DNA of 64,000 nucleotides from Aquilutibacter rugosus (GTDB lineage: Bacteria > Pseudomonadota > Gammaproteobacteria > Xanthomonadales > Xanthomonadaceae): NCBI RefSeq assembly GCF_036541335.1, contig NZ_JAZHBO010000001.1, positions 310,001 through 374,000 on the forward strand. Direction: 5' to 3'. Positions 16,554 through 25,159 of the stretch are shown in pieces (position 1 is the first letter of the stretch; every line of letters begins with the position of its first letter). A program made the translations under genes and the position numbers. A model generated the notes under the pieces. It saw only the letters and a program-made list of their open reading frames with translations. It did not search any database and had not been told where the DNA came from.

Positions 16554-17444
16554 ATGAGTCCCATTCGTATTCTCGGCCTGAGTGGTATCGGCGCTCTAGC
16601 CATTGCCGCGGCTGTTAGCTTTGCGCAGAACAACCCGGAGGGCACCGCCGCCGCCAAGCCGGCAGCAGCCGCCACGACCACCGCTGCCGCCGAAACGGCC
16701 ACCTGGGGCGATCCGGCTGCCGGTGCCACCAAGGCCGCTGCTTGCGCCGCCTGTCACGGTCTCGATGGCAACCCGACCGATCCGCAATACCCGCGCCTGG
16801 CCGGTATGCCGGAGCGTTATGTCGCGCATCAGATTGAACTCTTTAAAAAGGGTCTCCGTACCGATGGCCGTGCAGCGGAAATGCTGCAATATGCCAACGC
16901 TCTCACTGCTCAAGATGCTCGTGATATCGGCGCGCACTTCGCCAAGCAAAAAGCCGGCGCCCTGGTGGCCGATGCCACGCTGATCTCGACCGGCCCGAAC
17001 GCCGGCAAGCGTCTGTACGAAGTCGGTCAGGACCTGTACTGGCGTGGTGATGCCAAGCGCGAAATCGCCGGCTGCTTCGGCTGCCACGGTTCCGACGGTC
17101 GCGGCAATGCCGGTCCTTCGTTCCCGCATATCGGCGGTCAGAACGCCAACTACGTCAAGCAACGTCTGGCGTACTACCGCGCCGGTGTCACGCAAGATCC
17201 GAACAAGCACCTGTACGCCATGATGAACGACATCACCAAGAGCCTGACCGACGAAGAAATCGCCGGCCTCGCCGCTTATGTGTCGGGTCTGCATGATCGC
17301 TCGCTCGATACCGATGTCGCGCTGACGCCCGCACAGATCGAAGCCGCCAAGGCTCAGCAAGCCGCGCTCGATAAGCAAGCCCCGGCTGCTGCGCCCGCAG
17401 CGACTGCGGCCGCCGCTCCGGCAGCAGAGGCGGCTACCAAGTAA
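16554..17444 (+). CDS. Di-heme cytochrome c4
   Basis: Exported 296-residue c-type cytochrome with two heme-binding motifs, CAACH (Cys64, Cys67, His68) and CFGCH (Cys174, Cys177, His178), each in its own c4-like half containing YPRLAGMPERYV or FPHIGGQNANYV. An N-terminal hydrophobic signal/anchor (about 5-24) and an alanine/threonine-rich linker precede the first domain; a low-complexity Ala/Pro tail (about 267-296) ends the protein. It is a plausible electron donor to the cytochrome oxidase encoded further right. The ATG at 16554 is preceded by GGA about 10 bp upstream; a TTG five codons earlier is less likely. Confidence 0.93.
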   Translation: MSPIRILGLSGIGALAIAAAVSFAQNNPEGTAAAKPAAAATTTAAAETATWGDPAAGATKAAACAACHGLDGNPTDPQYPRLAGMPERYVAHQIELFKKGLRTDGRAAEMLQYANALTAQDARDIGAHFAKQKAGALVADATLISTGPNAGKRLYEVGQDLYWRGDAKREIAGCFGCHGSDGRGNAGPSFPHIGGQNANYVKQRLAYYRAGVTQDPNKHLYAMMNDITKSLTDEEIAGLAAYVSGLHDRSLDTDVALTPAQIEAAKAQQAALDKQAPAAAPAATAAAAPAAEAATK

Positions 17445-17475
17445 GCCCCTGATCGGGCTTCTTGCACCGTTCATC

Positions 17476-17510
17476 GCGCCGATTGCACAATGTGGCGATC
17501 GGCGCTTTTT
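17476..17510 (+). terminator. Rho-independent terminator after cytochrome c4
   Basis: GCGCCGAT (17476-17483) pairs with ATCGGCGC (17498-17505), with an inner CAC/GTG hairpin and a following T5 tract. It separates cytochrome c4 from the dsbA pair. Confidence 0.82.
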
Positions 17511-17561
17511 ATTGCGCGACCTTTAACTGATCGCTAGACAGCAATCCCAGGAGTTTTGGTT

Positions 17562-18254
17562 TTGAAGCAGTTCCCAATCCAACGCGTGATCACGGCACTC
17601 GCCCTGACCCTACTGACCTTGAGCGTGGCGCTACCGGCGGCTGCGCAAACCCAATCACAGTCGCGGCTCGGCACTCCCGCCGATGGCCTGGAAGTCGGCA
17701 AAAACTACATCGTGATTGAGGGCGGCGCACCGTTCCAGGCCGTCAAGGGCAAGATCGAGGTGACCGAGGCCTTCTCGTACCTGTGTTCGCACTGCGCTGC
17801 GTTTGAGCCGGCCATGACGGCCTTCGCTGCCAATCTACCTTCGGACGTGGTGGTTCGTTACATACCGGCGCCGTTCCGGACCGAGTGGCAGCCGTATGCG
17901 CGTGCGTACGAGGTCGCCCGTTCGCTGGGTGTTGATAAGCGCACTCACACGGCCGTCTTTAAGGCGGTCCACCAGGATCGGATTCTGCCCAATGACAATG
18001 CACAGCCCGAGGAACTCGCCGCCTTTTACGCCCGTTACGGTGTGGCGCCGGCTAAGTTTCTGGCCGCCTGGAACAGCCCGCAGGTCGAGCGCGCGCTGGA
18101 GGCCGACGAACAATGGCTGACTCGCCAAGAGACGGACGGCACGCCGATGCTCTACGTCAACGGCCGTTACATGCCGCTGGGCCGCACCACCGGTGAGATG
18201 CTGCGCAACACGGCAGCACTCATCCGCGCCGTTCGTAACGGGACGCTTAAGTAA
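17562..18254 (+). CDS. dsbA: Thiol:disulfide interchange protein DsbA (TTG start)
   Basis: Periplasmic thiol oxidoreductase of 230 residues. Signal peptide residues 1-29 (ending AAAQ), thioredoxin-fold active site Cys75-Ser-His-Cys78 and a cis-Pro loop GTPMLYVNG near 196 identify DsbA. The start is the TTG at 17562, eight bases after AGGAG (17549-17553); another TTG two codons upstream is too close to that site, and no ATG or GTG fits. It is the first of two tandem paralogs; the second starts 55 bp downstream. Confidence 0.9.
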   Translation: MKQFPIQRVITALALTLLTLSVALPAAAQTQSQSRLGTPADGLEVGKNYIVIEGGAPFQAVKGKIEVTEAFSYLCSHCAAFEPAMTAFAANLPSDVVVRYIPAPFRTEWQPYARAYEVARSLGVDKRTHTAVFKAVHQDRILPNDNAQPEELAAFYARYGVAPAKFLAAWNSPQVERALEADEQWLTRQETDGTPMLYVNGRYMPLGRTTGEMLRNTAALIRAVRNGTLK

Positions 18255-18309
18255 TAATTGCTAGAATCGGGCGATTGCCTTCTTTATTAATCAGATTTTC
18301 GGAGTTTGA

Positions 18310-19071
18310 ATGAACATTCGCGCTGTAGTTCTTGCCGGCCTGGTCGGCCTGCTGTCCGCCTGCAATAACGACAAGACCGAGGCGCCCGTCGCGCCCACGA
18401 CCACCGCTGACACTGCAGCCACTACTACGGCACCTGCGGCACCTGTCGCCGAAGAGGCCGAAGTTCCGAACAACAACCCGATCGTCGCACCGGTCGGCCC
18501 GGCCCCGATTGCAGGCACCGACTATCAGGTCATCAGCAACGGAGCGCCGTTCGAACCGGTCGACGGCAAGATCGAAGTCGCCGAAGCCTTCGGTTACATT
18601 TGCCCGGCCTGTGCGCGCTTCCAACCGCTGGTCAATAGCTGGAAGGCCAAGCTGCCTGCCGACGTCAACTTTACCTACGTGCCGGCTGTGTTCGGCCCGG
18701 AGTGGGAACCCTATGCCAAGGCTTACTTTGCCGCTCAGGCTCTGGGTGTGGAAAAGCGCTCGCATGACGACGTGATCGAGGGCATCCACGTCACCGGCAC
18801 GCTGCCGTCTGAGGGCCAAGGCCCGAACGAGCAGAAGGTGGCCGCGTTCTACGAGCAATACGGTGTCAAGTCGGCTGACTTCCTGGCTGCCATGAACAGC
18901 TTTGCAACCTCGGGCAAGATCAACAAGGCCAAGCAGTTCTTCATTGCTTCGGGCGTCAATGGCACGCCGACGATTGTCGTCAACGGCAAGTACCGCGTCG
19001 AAGGCAAGACCTTCGAGGACAACCTGCGCATTGCCGATCACCTGATCGCCATGGAACGCGCCGCCAAGTGA
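18310..19071 (+). CDS. DsbA-family thiol:disulfide lipoprotein
   Basis: A second DsbA-like oxidoreductase of 253 residues. It carries a lipobox LLSAC with the lipidated Cys18, then a Pro/Ala/Thr-rich spacer (about 20-65) that would hold the domain off the membrane, and an active site Cys98-Pro-Ala-Cys101 with a GTPTIVVNG cis-Pro loop. Residues 65-253 align along their length with the upstream DsbA, showing a gene duplication. CGGAG ahead of the ATG is the ribosome-binding site. Different XX dipeptides (SH against PA) suggest different redox potentials; roles relative to each other are unknown. Confidence 0.9.
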   Translation: MNIRAVVLAGLVGLLSACNNDKTEAPVAPTTTADTAATTTAPAAPVAEEAEVPNNNPIVAPVGPAPIAGTDYQVISNGAPFEPVDGKIEVAEAFGYICPACARFQPLVNSWKAKLPADVNFTYVPAVFGPEWEPYAKAYFAAQALGVEKRSHDDVIEGIHVTGTLPSEGQGPNEQKVAAFYEQYGVKSADFLAAMNSFATSGKINKAKQFFIASGVNGTPTIVVNGKYRVEGKTFEDNLRIADHLIAMERAAK

Positions 19072-19102
19072 TCCTTGGCGTCCCGCAGCAGCCCGGATTC
19101 CA

Positions 19103-19870
19103 ATGACGGACAGCCAGCACCTTAAGGTCCTTAGCGCCAATATCCAGGCGGGCTCCAGCACGCGCGGCTATCACGACTATGTCGCGCGCAGCTGGTCGCA
19201 TGTGTTGCCCTTAGGTTCCAAGCAAACCCGTCTCGATGAAATCGCGGGCCTGCTGCAGGATTACGACATCGTCGGACTCAACGAGTCCGATCCGGGCTCG
19301 CTGCGGTCCGGCTTTCGCAATCAGACGCACTACCTGGCCGAGCGCGGCGGCTTTGAGCATTGGTCGCATCAGCCCAACCGCAGTGTGGGCGGTGTGGCCT
19401 CCAGTGCCAACGGCCTGCTCAGCCGCCATGCCCCGCAGGAAATCCGTATCCATCCTCTGCCCGGCCGAATTGCCGGTCGTGGCTTGCTAATCGCCAAGTT
19501 CGGCACCGGTGCCGAAGCGCTGACCGTGGCCGTGTGCCATCTGTCGCTTGGGGCGCAATCGCGGGCCTCGCAACTGGCGTTTATTGCCGAGCATCTGGGC
19601 GATGCCGAGCACGCTGTGCTGATGGGAGACTTTAATTGCGTCATTGATCGGCCGGAAATGAGCCAGCTGTTCAATCGCACCAATCTGGCACCGCCGAGTG
19701 AGTCGGTTCTCACCTTCCCCAGCTGGAAGCCGCAACGCGGTATTGATCACATCCTGATCAGTGACACGCTGCGAGCCAATAACCTGCGCGCGATGCCGGC
19801 CGCGTATTCGGATCATCTGGCGATTGCGCTGGATCTCGAAGTGCCGGGCAAGGCCCTGCGTAAGCCTTAA
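19103..19870 (+). CDS. Endonuclease/exonuclease/phosphatase (EEP) family protein
   Basis: A 255-residue cytoplasmic protein of the ExoIII/DNase I-like phosphoesterase fold. Metal and catalytic motifs are in order: SANIQAG near 10, GLNES near 58, HLSLGAQSRASQ in the middle, GDFNC near 174, GIDHI near 213 and SDHLAI near 235. No signal peptide is present. Substrate is unknown; the family spans DNA repair enzymes, phospholipases and phosphatases, and neighbours (dsbA pair, lytic transglycosylase) do not settle it. Confidence 0.82.
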   Translation: MTDSQHLKVLSANIQAGSSTRGYHDYVARSWSHVLPLGSKQTRLDEIAGLLQDYDIVGLNESDPGSLRSGFRNQTHYLAERGGFEHWSHQPNRSVGGVASSANGLLSRHAPQEIRIHPLPGRIAGRGLLIAKFGTGAEALTVAVCHLSLGAQSRASQLAFIAEHLGDAEHAVLMGDFNCVIDRPEMSQLFNRTNLAPPSESVLTFPSWKPQRGIDHILISDTLRANNLRAMPAAYSDHLAIALDLEVPGKALRKP

Positions 19871-19922
19871 CTTCGCAGCGCGGGTGACGGCCGATTCAGT
19901 CGTCGGCCGCTATAGTGTTGGC

Positions 19923-21953
19923 ATGAACATGCGAACCGCCCCACTCTATCTGGCCATTGGCCTAAGTCTGGCCAGCGCCTCGGCCTGTGCTCAATCAAAC
20001 GCTTCAAATACCGTCTTCGGGCCACAGGCTCCGCAACTGCCGCAACCCAATGTCGGTGCCGTGCGCGATGCGCAGCTGGCCCAGGTCGCCGCAGCCTTGA
20101 ATGGTCTGGAAAGCGGCTCGCTCAGCGCCGTCCCTGCAGAGCTGAGCCACCATGCCCTAGCCGGCTGGATGGAATATGCCGCGCTGACCCGTTCGTGGTC
20201 GGCGGTGACTTCGGCACAAGCTACGGCCTTCCTGCAGCGCTATAAAGGCCAACCCGTCGCTGATCGGTTCCGCGAGGGCTGGTTGGCCGAGACCGGTAAA
20301 CGGGCTGACTGGGCGGCCTTCAACGCAGCGTGGGACGAACGCATTACCACCGAGACTCTGCGCTGCTATCGCTTGACCGCAACGTTGCCGGGCTCGGGCT
20401 CGGTGCCTGCAGCCTGGTCGCAACAGGCCCTGTCGAGCTGGCTCAAGGGCACCACGCCACCGCAAGTCTGCACGGCCCCCTTACAGACGCTGGCGACCAC
20501 CGGCGTCCTGACCGATTCGATGCGCTGGGAGCGCATCCGTCTGGCCGCGCTCGAGGGCAATGCCGGCGTGATCCGCGACACCGCCCGCGGACTGCCCGCC
20601 GGCGATGCGTCGCTGGCACTGCAATATGCCGACTTCCTGAGCGCTCCGGCGGCCGCCAAGACCAACGGCTGGCCACGTACGCCGCTGAGTGCCACGGTGG
20701 CCTCGGTCGGCTTGGCGCGCCTAGCCAAGAACAACCCGACAGTGGCGGACTCGCAGTTGCCGGCCGTCGCTTCGGCCTTGGGTATGGACGATCTGCAGCG
20801 TGGCCGCGTGCTGTATCAGGCGGCGCTGTGGGCCGCTGCCGAGAACCAGCCCGATGCAGCCCGTCGCTTTGCGGCCGTGCCCGCGCAGGCCTACGATGAG
20901 CGCCTGCACGAAGCACGCCAGCGCGAGGCGATGCAACGCCGCGACTGGCGCGGAGTGCTGCACGCCATCGAGCAGATGGGTGCCGCGCAGCGCTCCGATT
21001 CGCGCTGGACCTATTTCGAAGGCCGCATGAAGGAGCTGCTCGGCGACAGCGCCGGCGCCCGTGCCGCCTACGCCCGTGCGGCCACCAAGGCCGAGTTCCA
21101 CGGCTACCTGGCCGCCGACAAGCTCAATCAGCCCTACAACCTGTGCCCGACCACCACCGTGGCGGATGCGACGGCCCGCACGCGCATCGGCAGCCTGCCG
21201 GGACTGCAGCGGGCCATGATGCTGTACGGCATTCGTCGCCAGAGCTGGGCGCAGGTCGAATGGTCCGACGCGACGCGCAACCTGGCGGATACCGACCGCA
21301 TCCATGCGATCGAGATGGCACAGACCAACGGCTGGTTCGATCGCGCCGTATTTGATCTCAACCGCACTCCGAAAGAACAATCGCAGTACTGGCTGCGCTT
21401 CCCGCTGCATCACGAAGCGACCATCGTCAATGCAGCCCGCGCCCGCAACATTGATCCCGAGTGGGTAGCCGCGGAAATTCGCGCCGAGAGCGTGTTCAAT
21501 CCGCAGGCCCGCTCGGGCGCCAATGCCATCGGCCTGATGCAGGTCATCCCGGCAACCGGTGCGACGGTGGCACGCAGCATTGGCGAACCGTGGAATGGCG
21601 AGGCGACGTTGCTTGATCCGGATGCCAACATTCGCATCGGCACCGCGTACCTGCGCCAGCTCAAGGACCGCTACGGCGAGCGACCGTATTACGCCATCGC
21701 GGGCTACAACGCCGGTCCCGGTAATCTCAATCGCTGGAAGGCACAACGCCCCGGCTGGGATCCCGATTTGTGGATCGAAACCATCTCGTTCAAGGAGACC
21801 CGCGAATATGTCGCGCGCATCCTGTCCTTTGCGACGCTGTACGATTGGCGTTTTAACGGCACGGCGATTCCGGTGACTGCTCGCATGAACGGCGATCTCA
21901 ACGCAACCCGTAAAGCGTTTACCTGCCCGACCTCCTCCATCCCCGCAAAGTAA
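19923..21953 (+). CDS. slt: Soluble lytic murein transglycosylase
   Basis: Periplasmic lytic transglycosylase of 676 residues that cleaves peptidoglycan to 1,6-anhydro muropeptides. Signal peptide residues 1-24 (ending CAQ) follows the ATG at 19923. A long alpha-helical U-shaped region occupies most of the protein and the SLT domain lies near the C-terminus, with catalytic Glu522 in EIRAESVFNPQARSG, then GLMQVIPATG, YLRQL and AIAGYNAGPGN. Its stop shares one base with the cca start (TAATG), so the two are co-translated. A TATAGT lies 12 bp before the start but no matching -35 is evident. Confidence 0.94.
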   Translation: MNMRTAPLYLAIGLSLASASACAQSNASNTVFGPQAPQLPQPNVGAVRDAQLAQVAAALNGLESGSLSAVPAELSHHALAGWMEYAALTRSWSAVTSAQATAFLQRYKGQPVADRFREGWLAETGKRADWAAFNAAWDERITTETLRCYRLTATLPGSGSVPAAWSQQALSSWLKGTTPPQVCTAPLQTLATTGVLTDSMRWERIRLAALEGNAGVIRDTARGLPAGDASLALQYADFLSAPAAAKTNGWPRTPLSATVASVGLARLAKNNPTVADSQLPAVASALGMDDLQRGRVLYQAALWAAAENQPDAARRFAAVPAQAYDERLHEARQREAMQRRDWRGVLHAIEQMGAAQRSDSRWTYFEGRMKELLGDSAGARAAYARAATKAEFHGYLAADKLNQPYNLCPTTTVADATARTRIGSLPGLQRAMMLYGIRRQSWAQVEWSDATRNLADTDRIHAIEMAQTNGWFDRAVFDLNRTPKEQSQYWLRFPLHHEATIVNAARARNIDPEWVAAEIRAESVFNPQARSGANAIGLMQVIPATGATVARSIGEPWNGEATLLDPDANIRIGTAYLRQLKDRYGERPYYAIAGYNAGPGNLNRWKAQRPGWDPDLWIETISFKETREYVARILSFATLYDWRFNGTAIPVTARMNGDLNATRKAFTCPTSSIPAK

Positions 21954-23239
21954 TGAGTTCTGATCGCGTGCTGCCACCCGATGCCAAGGCCTATCTGGTC
22001 GGCGGTGCGGTGCGCGATGCGTTGCTCGGCTTGCCGGTACACGATCGCGATTACGTTGTAACCGGCACGACGCCCGAGGCCATGCTGGCCCACGGCTTTC
22101 GCGCAGTGGGTGCGGATTTCCCGGTGTTCTTGCATCCGCGCAGCGGCGAGGAATATGCCCTGGCACGGACCGAGCGCAAGCAAGGCCGCGGCTATACCGG
22201 CTTTATTGCCTATGCCGCACCTGAGATCACCCTGCCCGAGGATCTCGAACGTCGTGACTTCACCATCAATGCGATCGCGCAGGATGTGGAAACCGACGAG
22301 CTGACCGATCCGTTCGGCGGCGCGCGCGATATCGAACAGCGCGTGTTGCGTCATGTGAGCCCGGCCTTTGCCGAGGATCCCTTGCGCGTCCTAAGGGCGG
22401 CGCGGTTTATGGCACGTTTTGCACCGCTGGGTTTTAGCGTCGCGCCGGAGACCTTGGCGTTGATGCGCGACATGGTGGCCGACGGCGAACTGGAACATCT
22501 GGTGCCCGAGCGCGTCTTCAACGAGTTGCGTCGTGCATTGGGCTCGCGCTCGCCGGCTGATTTTTTACGGGCCTTGCGCGCCTGCAACGCGCTGCAGGTA
22601 CTACTGCCTGAGGTCGATGCCTTATATGGCGTGCCGCAACGTGCGGACTATCATCCCGAAGTGGATACCGGCATCCACACCGAGATGGTGCTGACGCAAA
22701 GCGCGCGCATCGCTCCCGGCGATGAGCTGGTCGGATTCTGCGGTCTCACCCATGATCTGGGCAAAGCGCTCACACCGTCTCACATCCTGCCGGGCCATCG
22801 CGGCCATGAGCAGGCGGGTCTGGAACCTTTGCAGGTTCTGTGTGCGCGTCTAAAGGTGCCGGCGGAATTTGCGCAGATGGCGGCGATTGTGTGCGCGGAC
22901 CATCTCAACATGCATCGCCTGGGCGAGATGAAGGCAAGCACCATTCTCAAACTGCTGCAGCGCATGGATGCATTCCGCAAGCCCGAACGCGTTTCGCTGT
23001 TTGCACAATCGTGCGAGGCCGATGCGCGCGGACGCCTAGGCCTGGAAGACTGCGATTATCCGCAAGGCCATTGGCTGCGCGAAGTGTTTGCCGCCGCGGC
23101 AGCGATCCGTGCGGCCGATGTGGATCCGCAACTGCGCGGCCCTGCAATTGGCACGGCCATTGAACAGGCGCGGATTCAGGCGATTCGCGACCGCATGGCT
23201 TCGATGCGCGAGAGCAGCGAACCCAGCGCCGTACGCTGA
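21953..23239 (+). CDS. cca: Multifunctional CCA protein (tRNA nucleotidyltransferase)
   Basis: Adds and repairs the 3' CCA of tRNAs. The 428-residue protein has the class II nucleotidyltransferase motif YLVGGAVRDALLG (14-26), HDRDYVV, the ERRDFTINAIA block and the FAEDPLRVLRAARF neck, followed by an HD phosphohydrolase domain with HTEMVL and THDLGK near 240-265, as in the gammaproteobacterial bifunctional enzyme. It starts on the last base of the slt stop. Its final 64 bp overlap the convergent VanZ gene. Confidence 0.96.
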   Translation: MSSDRVLPPDAKAYLVGGAVRDALLGLPVHDRDYVVTGTTPEAMLAHGFRAVGADFPVFLHPRSGEEYALARTERKQGRGYTGFIAYAAPEITLPEDLERRDFTINAIAQDVETDELTDPFGGARDIEQRVLRHVSPAFAEDPLRVLRAARFMARFAPLGFSVAPETLALMRDMVADGELEHLVPERVFNELRRALGSRSPADFLRALRACNALQVLLPEVDALYGVPQRADYHPEVDTGIHTEMVLTQSARIAPGDELVGFCGLTHDLGKALTPSHILPGHRGHEQAGLEPLQVLCARLKVPAEFAQMAAIVCADHLNMHRLGEMKASTILKLLQRMDAFRKPERVSLFAQSCEADARGRLGLEDCDYPQGHWLREVFAAAAAIRAADVDPQLRGPAIGTAIEQARIQAIRDRMASMRESSEPSAVR

Positions 23240-23580
23240 GCAATCAGCGCACCCGCCACCACGCCAACCGAATCCACCGCAAAGTCGGCCAGTTCGGCGC
23301 TACGTGTCGCGGTCAGCAGTCCTTGGGCGATTTCGACGATGCCACCGACGCCAATCAGGATCAGCGCCACGATGAGGATCGTGCGGCCACGAAACAGATT
23401 GGCGGCATACAGCGCCACAACGGCATAGCCGAGCAGATGCACGACTTTGTCCATGCCGAAGGCCATCGGCACCGGAACATCGGCGGCGGGCATCATCGAG
23501 CCCACGACAATCGCGACGAGGATCAGAATCCAGCCCGCGAACCACAAGCGCGGATAGCGCAGATCGGAACGGAAACTCAC
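23176..23580 (-). CDS. VanZ family membrane protein
   Basis: Small inner-membrane protein of 134 residues with four hydrophobic segments. The VanZ-type signature is DKVVHLLGYAVVALY (about 44-58), with a later EIAQGL and an ADFAVDSVGV block. The start is a GTG overlapping the stop of the methyltransferase gene by 4 bp (GTGA). Its 3' end overlaps cca on the other strand by 64 bp. It is the last gene of the leftward tsaD operon. Function is unknown outside teicoplanin resistance in Gram-positives. Confidence 0.82.
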   Translation of the reverse strand: MSFRSDLRYPRLWFAGWILILVAIVVGSMMPAADVPVPMAFGMDKVVHLLGYAVVALYAANLFRGRTILIVALILIGVGGIVEIAQGLLTATRSAELADFAVDSVGVVAGALIAQRTALGSLLSRIEAMRSRIA

Positions 23581-24767
23581 AGACGGTAGCTCAAATCGCC
23601 GACTAGGAATGCAGCGCCGAAACTGACATCCTTTTCAAAGCCCATGACCTGAAAACGCTCGCCCATTTCCGAAGGCAGCGTCAGGCGCTTGACCTCGTTG
23701 CGGCGACGCATCTGCAGCGCCGGGTCATCAATGCGTTCGATGCGCTCCAAGGCACCTTGCAGTCCGTTGCCCAGCAGGAAGCTCGCTTGCGAGCAGTACC
23801 CCGCCATATCAAAACCTGCTTCGACGCCGGCTTCTGCCAATGCAGTGAAATCAACTGATGCCGTCAGATCCTGCAGTCCGGGCCATTTCAGCAAGTCATT
23901 GTGCGTGCGATGGCGATAGAAGGCGCGCACCGTGCCCTGATCGCGATCATGCTGGTAATACTCGGCACGCGAATAGCCGTAATCCACGAACAGCATCGCA
24001 CCTTGCTTCATGCCGCCGCTAATGGCCTGAATCCAGTACGGCAGTTGCGGCAGCAGCTCCGAGCGGAAACCTTGCGGCATCGGTTCGTGCAAGGTGGACT
24101 GCACGTGATTGACGGCACGTGCCAGAAATTCATCGGCACCGCGGAATTCGTGCTGCATCGTGGCAGCAGCGTCGGAGTCGGCGACGACGTAGCCTTCGAG
24201 CACTTCGCGTTCGTCACCGATCTCAAAGCGCGATACCGGCAAGGCATCAATCACCTCGTTGGCAAACAGGACGCCGCGCCAATCGTAGGGAACCGGACCG
24301 TCGAGCCATTCGACCAGATCGAACAGATACGAAGGCAGGGCCTCGAACAGCAGCGCACGCTGGCGCGCTTTCAGTTGCGCCGACGGCTCCAGGATGAAAT
24401 AGCGGTCAGGCAGCGCATCGAGTTCCAGCAGTCGCATCAATGCGACCTTGGCGAAGGCACCCGTACCGCCACCGACTTCGAGGAACTTGGCATCGGTGCC
24501 GAGTTGCTGCAGCACCGGCGCAACGGCTTCGGCGACGCACGCGGCAAACACGGGTCCCAGTTCGGGCGCAGTGACGAAATCGCCTTCGTCACCGAACTTG
24601 CTGGCACCTGCAGAGTAATAGCCAAGGCCGGGCGCATACATCGCCAGTTCCATAAAACGCGAGAACGGAATGCCTTGCTGGGCACGCGCCTCGTCTGTAA
24701 TGGCGCTGCGCAGACGTTCGCTGTGTTCGAGTGCCTCGGGCGAAGGCTGTGGCAAGGACTCACTCAT
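23577..24767 (-). CDS. SAM-dependent methyltransferase, MidA/NDUFAF7 family
   Basis: A 396-residue class I methyltransferase of the COG1565 family. N-terminal IPFSRFMELAMYAPGLGYY and FVTAPELGPVF are family hallmarks; the SAM-binding loop is EVGGGTGAFA (about 97-106) and the FANEVIDALPVSRFE block follows. The mitochondrial homologue NDUFAF7 methylates an arginine of complex I, and bacterial members may do something similar; this is an inference. Both ends are joined to neighbours by 4-bp overlaps (folB upstream, VanZ downstream). Confidence 0.88.
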   Translation of the reverse strand: MSESLPQPSPEALEHSERLRSAITDEARAQQGIPFSRFMELAMYAPGLGYYSAGASKFGDEGDFVTAPELGPVFAACVAEAVAPVLQQLGTDAKFLEVGGGTGAFAKVALMRLLELDALPDRYFILEPSAQLKARQRALLFEALPSYLFDLVEWLDGPVPYDWRGVLFANEVIDALPVSRFEIGDEREVLEGYVVADSDAAATMQHEFRGADEFLARAVNHVQSTLHEPMPQGFRSELLPQLPYWIQAISGGMKQGAMLFVDYGYSRAEYYQHDRDQGTVRAFYRHRTHNDLLKWPGLQDLTASVDFTALAEAGVEAGFDMAGYCSQASFLLGNGLQGALERIERIDDPALQMRRRNEVKRLTLPSEMGERFQVMGFEKDVSFGAAFLVGDLSYRL

Positions 24768-25159
24768 GCCTTGGACTCCGAGCGACAGGCACTGACTTCG
24801 ATGCCAACGGCACGACAGTTTTCATAGATATCCAGTTTGCTGCTGCGAACCGTGCAGGCGGTGACCGCGGGCTGGTCCATGCAGACGCCGACAATCGCTT
24901 CGACTAGGGTTTCCTGCAGATTGAAATGCCGCGATGCGACCAGTCCGTCTATTTCCTGCCGAATAAAGTCGTAATCCACCACGGTACTGATGTCATCGTT
25001 CTGCGCCGACCAGTGGTTGCCCAACTCCAGACGCACATCAAGAGCCAGACGTTGCGGAGCTTCGAGCTCGCGCGGATAGATGCCGATATTGGCCATCACG
25101 ATGTACTGATCCAGCACGATGGCCGCGCCGGTGAGTTGCCAAGCAGTAGAGTTGCTCAT
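24764..25159 (-). CDS. folB: Dihydroneopterin aldolase/epimerase family protein (FolB-like)
   Basis: A 131-residue tunnelling-fold protein of the FolB/FolX family. Family features are GIYPRELEAPQRLALDVRLE (26-45), the VVDYDFIRQEI segment, FNLQETLVEAI and a C-terminal SSKLDIYENCRAVGIEV strand with the conserved Lys. FolB forms 6-hydroxymethyl-dihydropterin in folate synthesis; FolX epimerises dihydroneopterin triphosphate. The adjacent pteridine-reductase-like SDR makes a monapterin-type role possible. Four-bp overlaps on both sides show tight coupling. Confidence 0.82.
   Translation of the reverse strand: MSNSTAWQLTGAAIVLDQYIVMANIGIYPRELEAPQRLALDVRLELGNHWSAQNDDISTVVDYDFIRQEIDGLVASRHFNLQETLVEAIVGVCMDQPAVTACTVRSSKLDIYENCRAVGIEVSACRSESKA

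Noticed and set aside
19905..19922. TATAGT close to the slt start as a promoter.
   Set aside because: It lies only 12 bp before the ATG and has no recognisable -35 element at a suitable distance; slt is more likely read from upstream.
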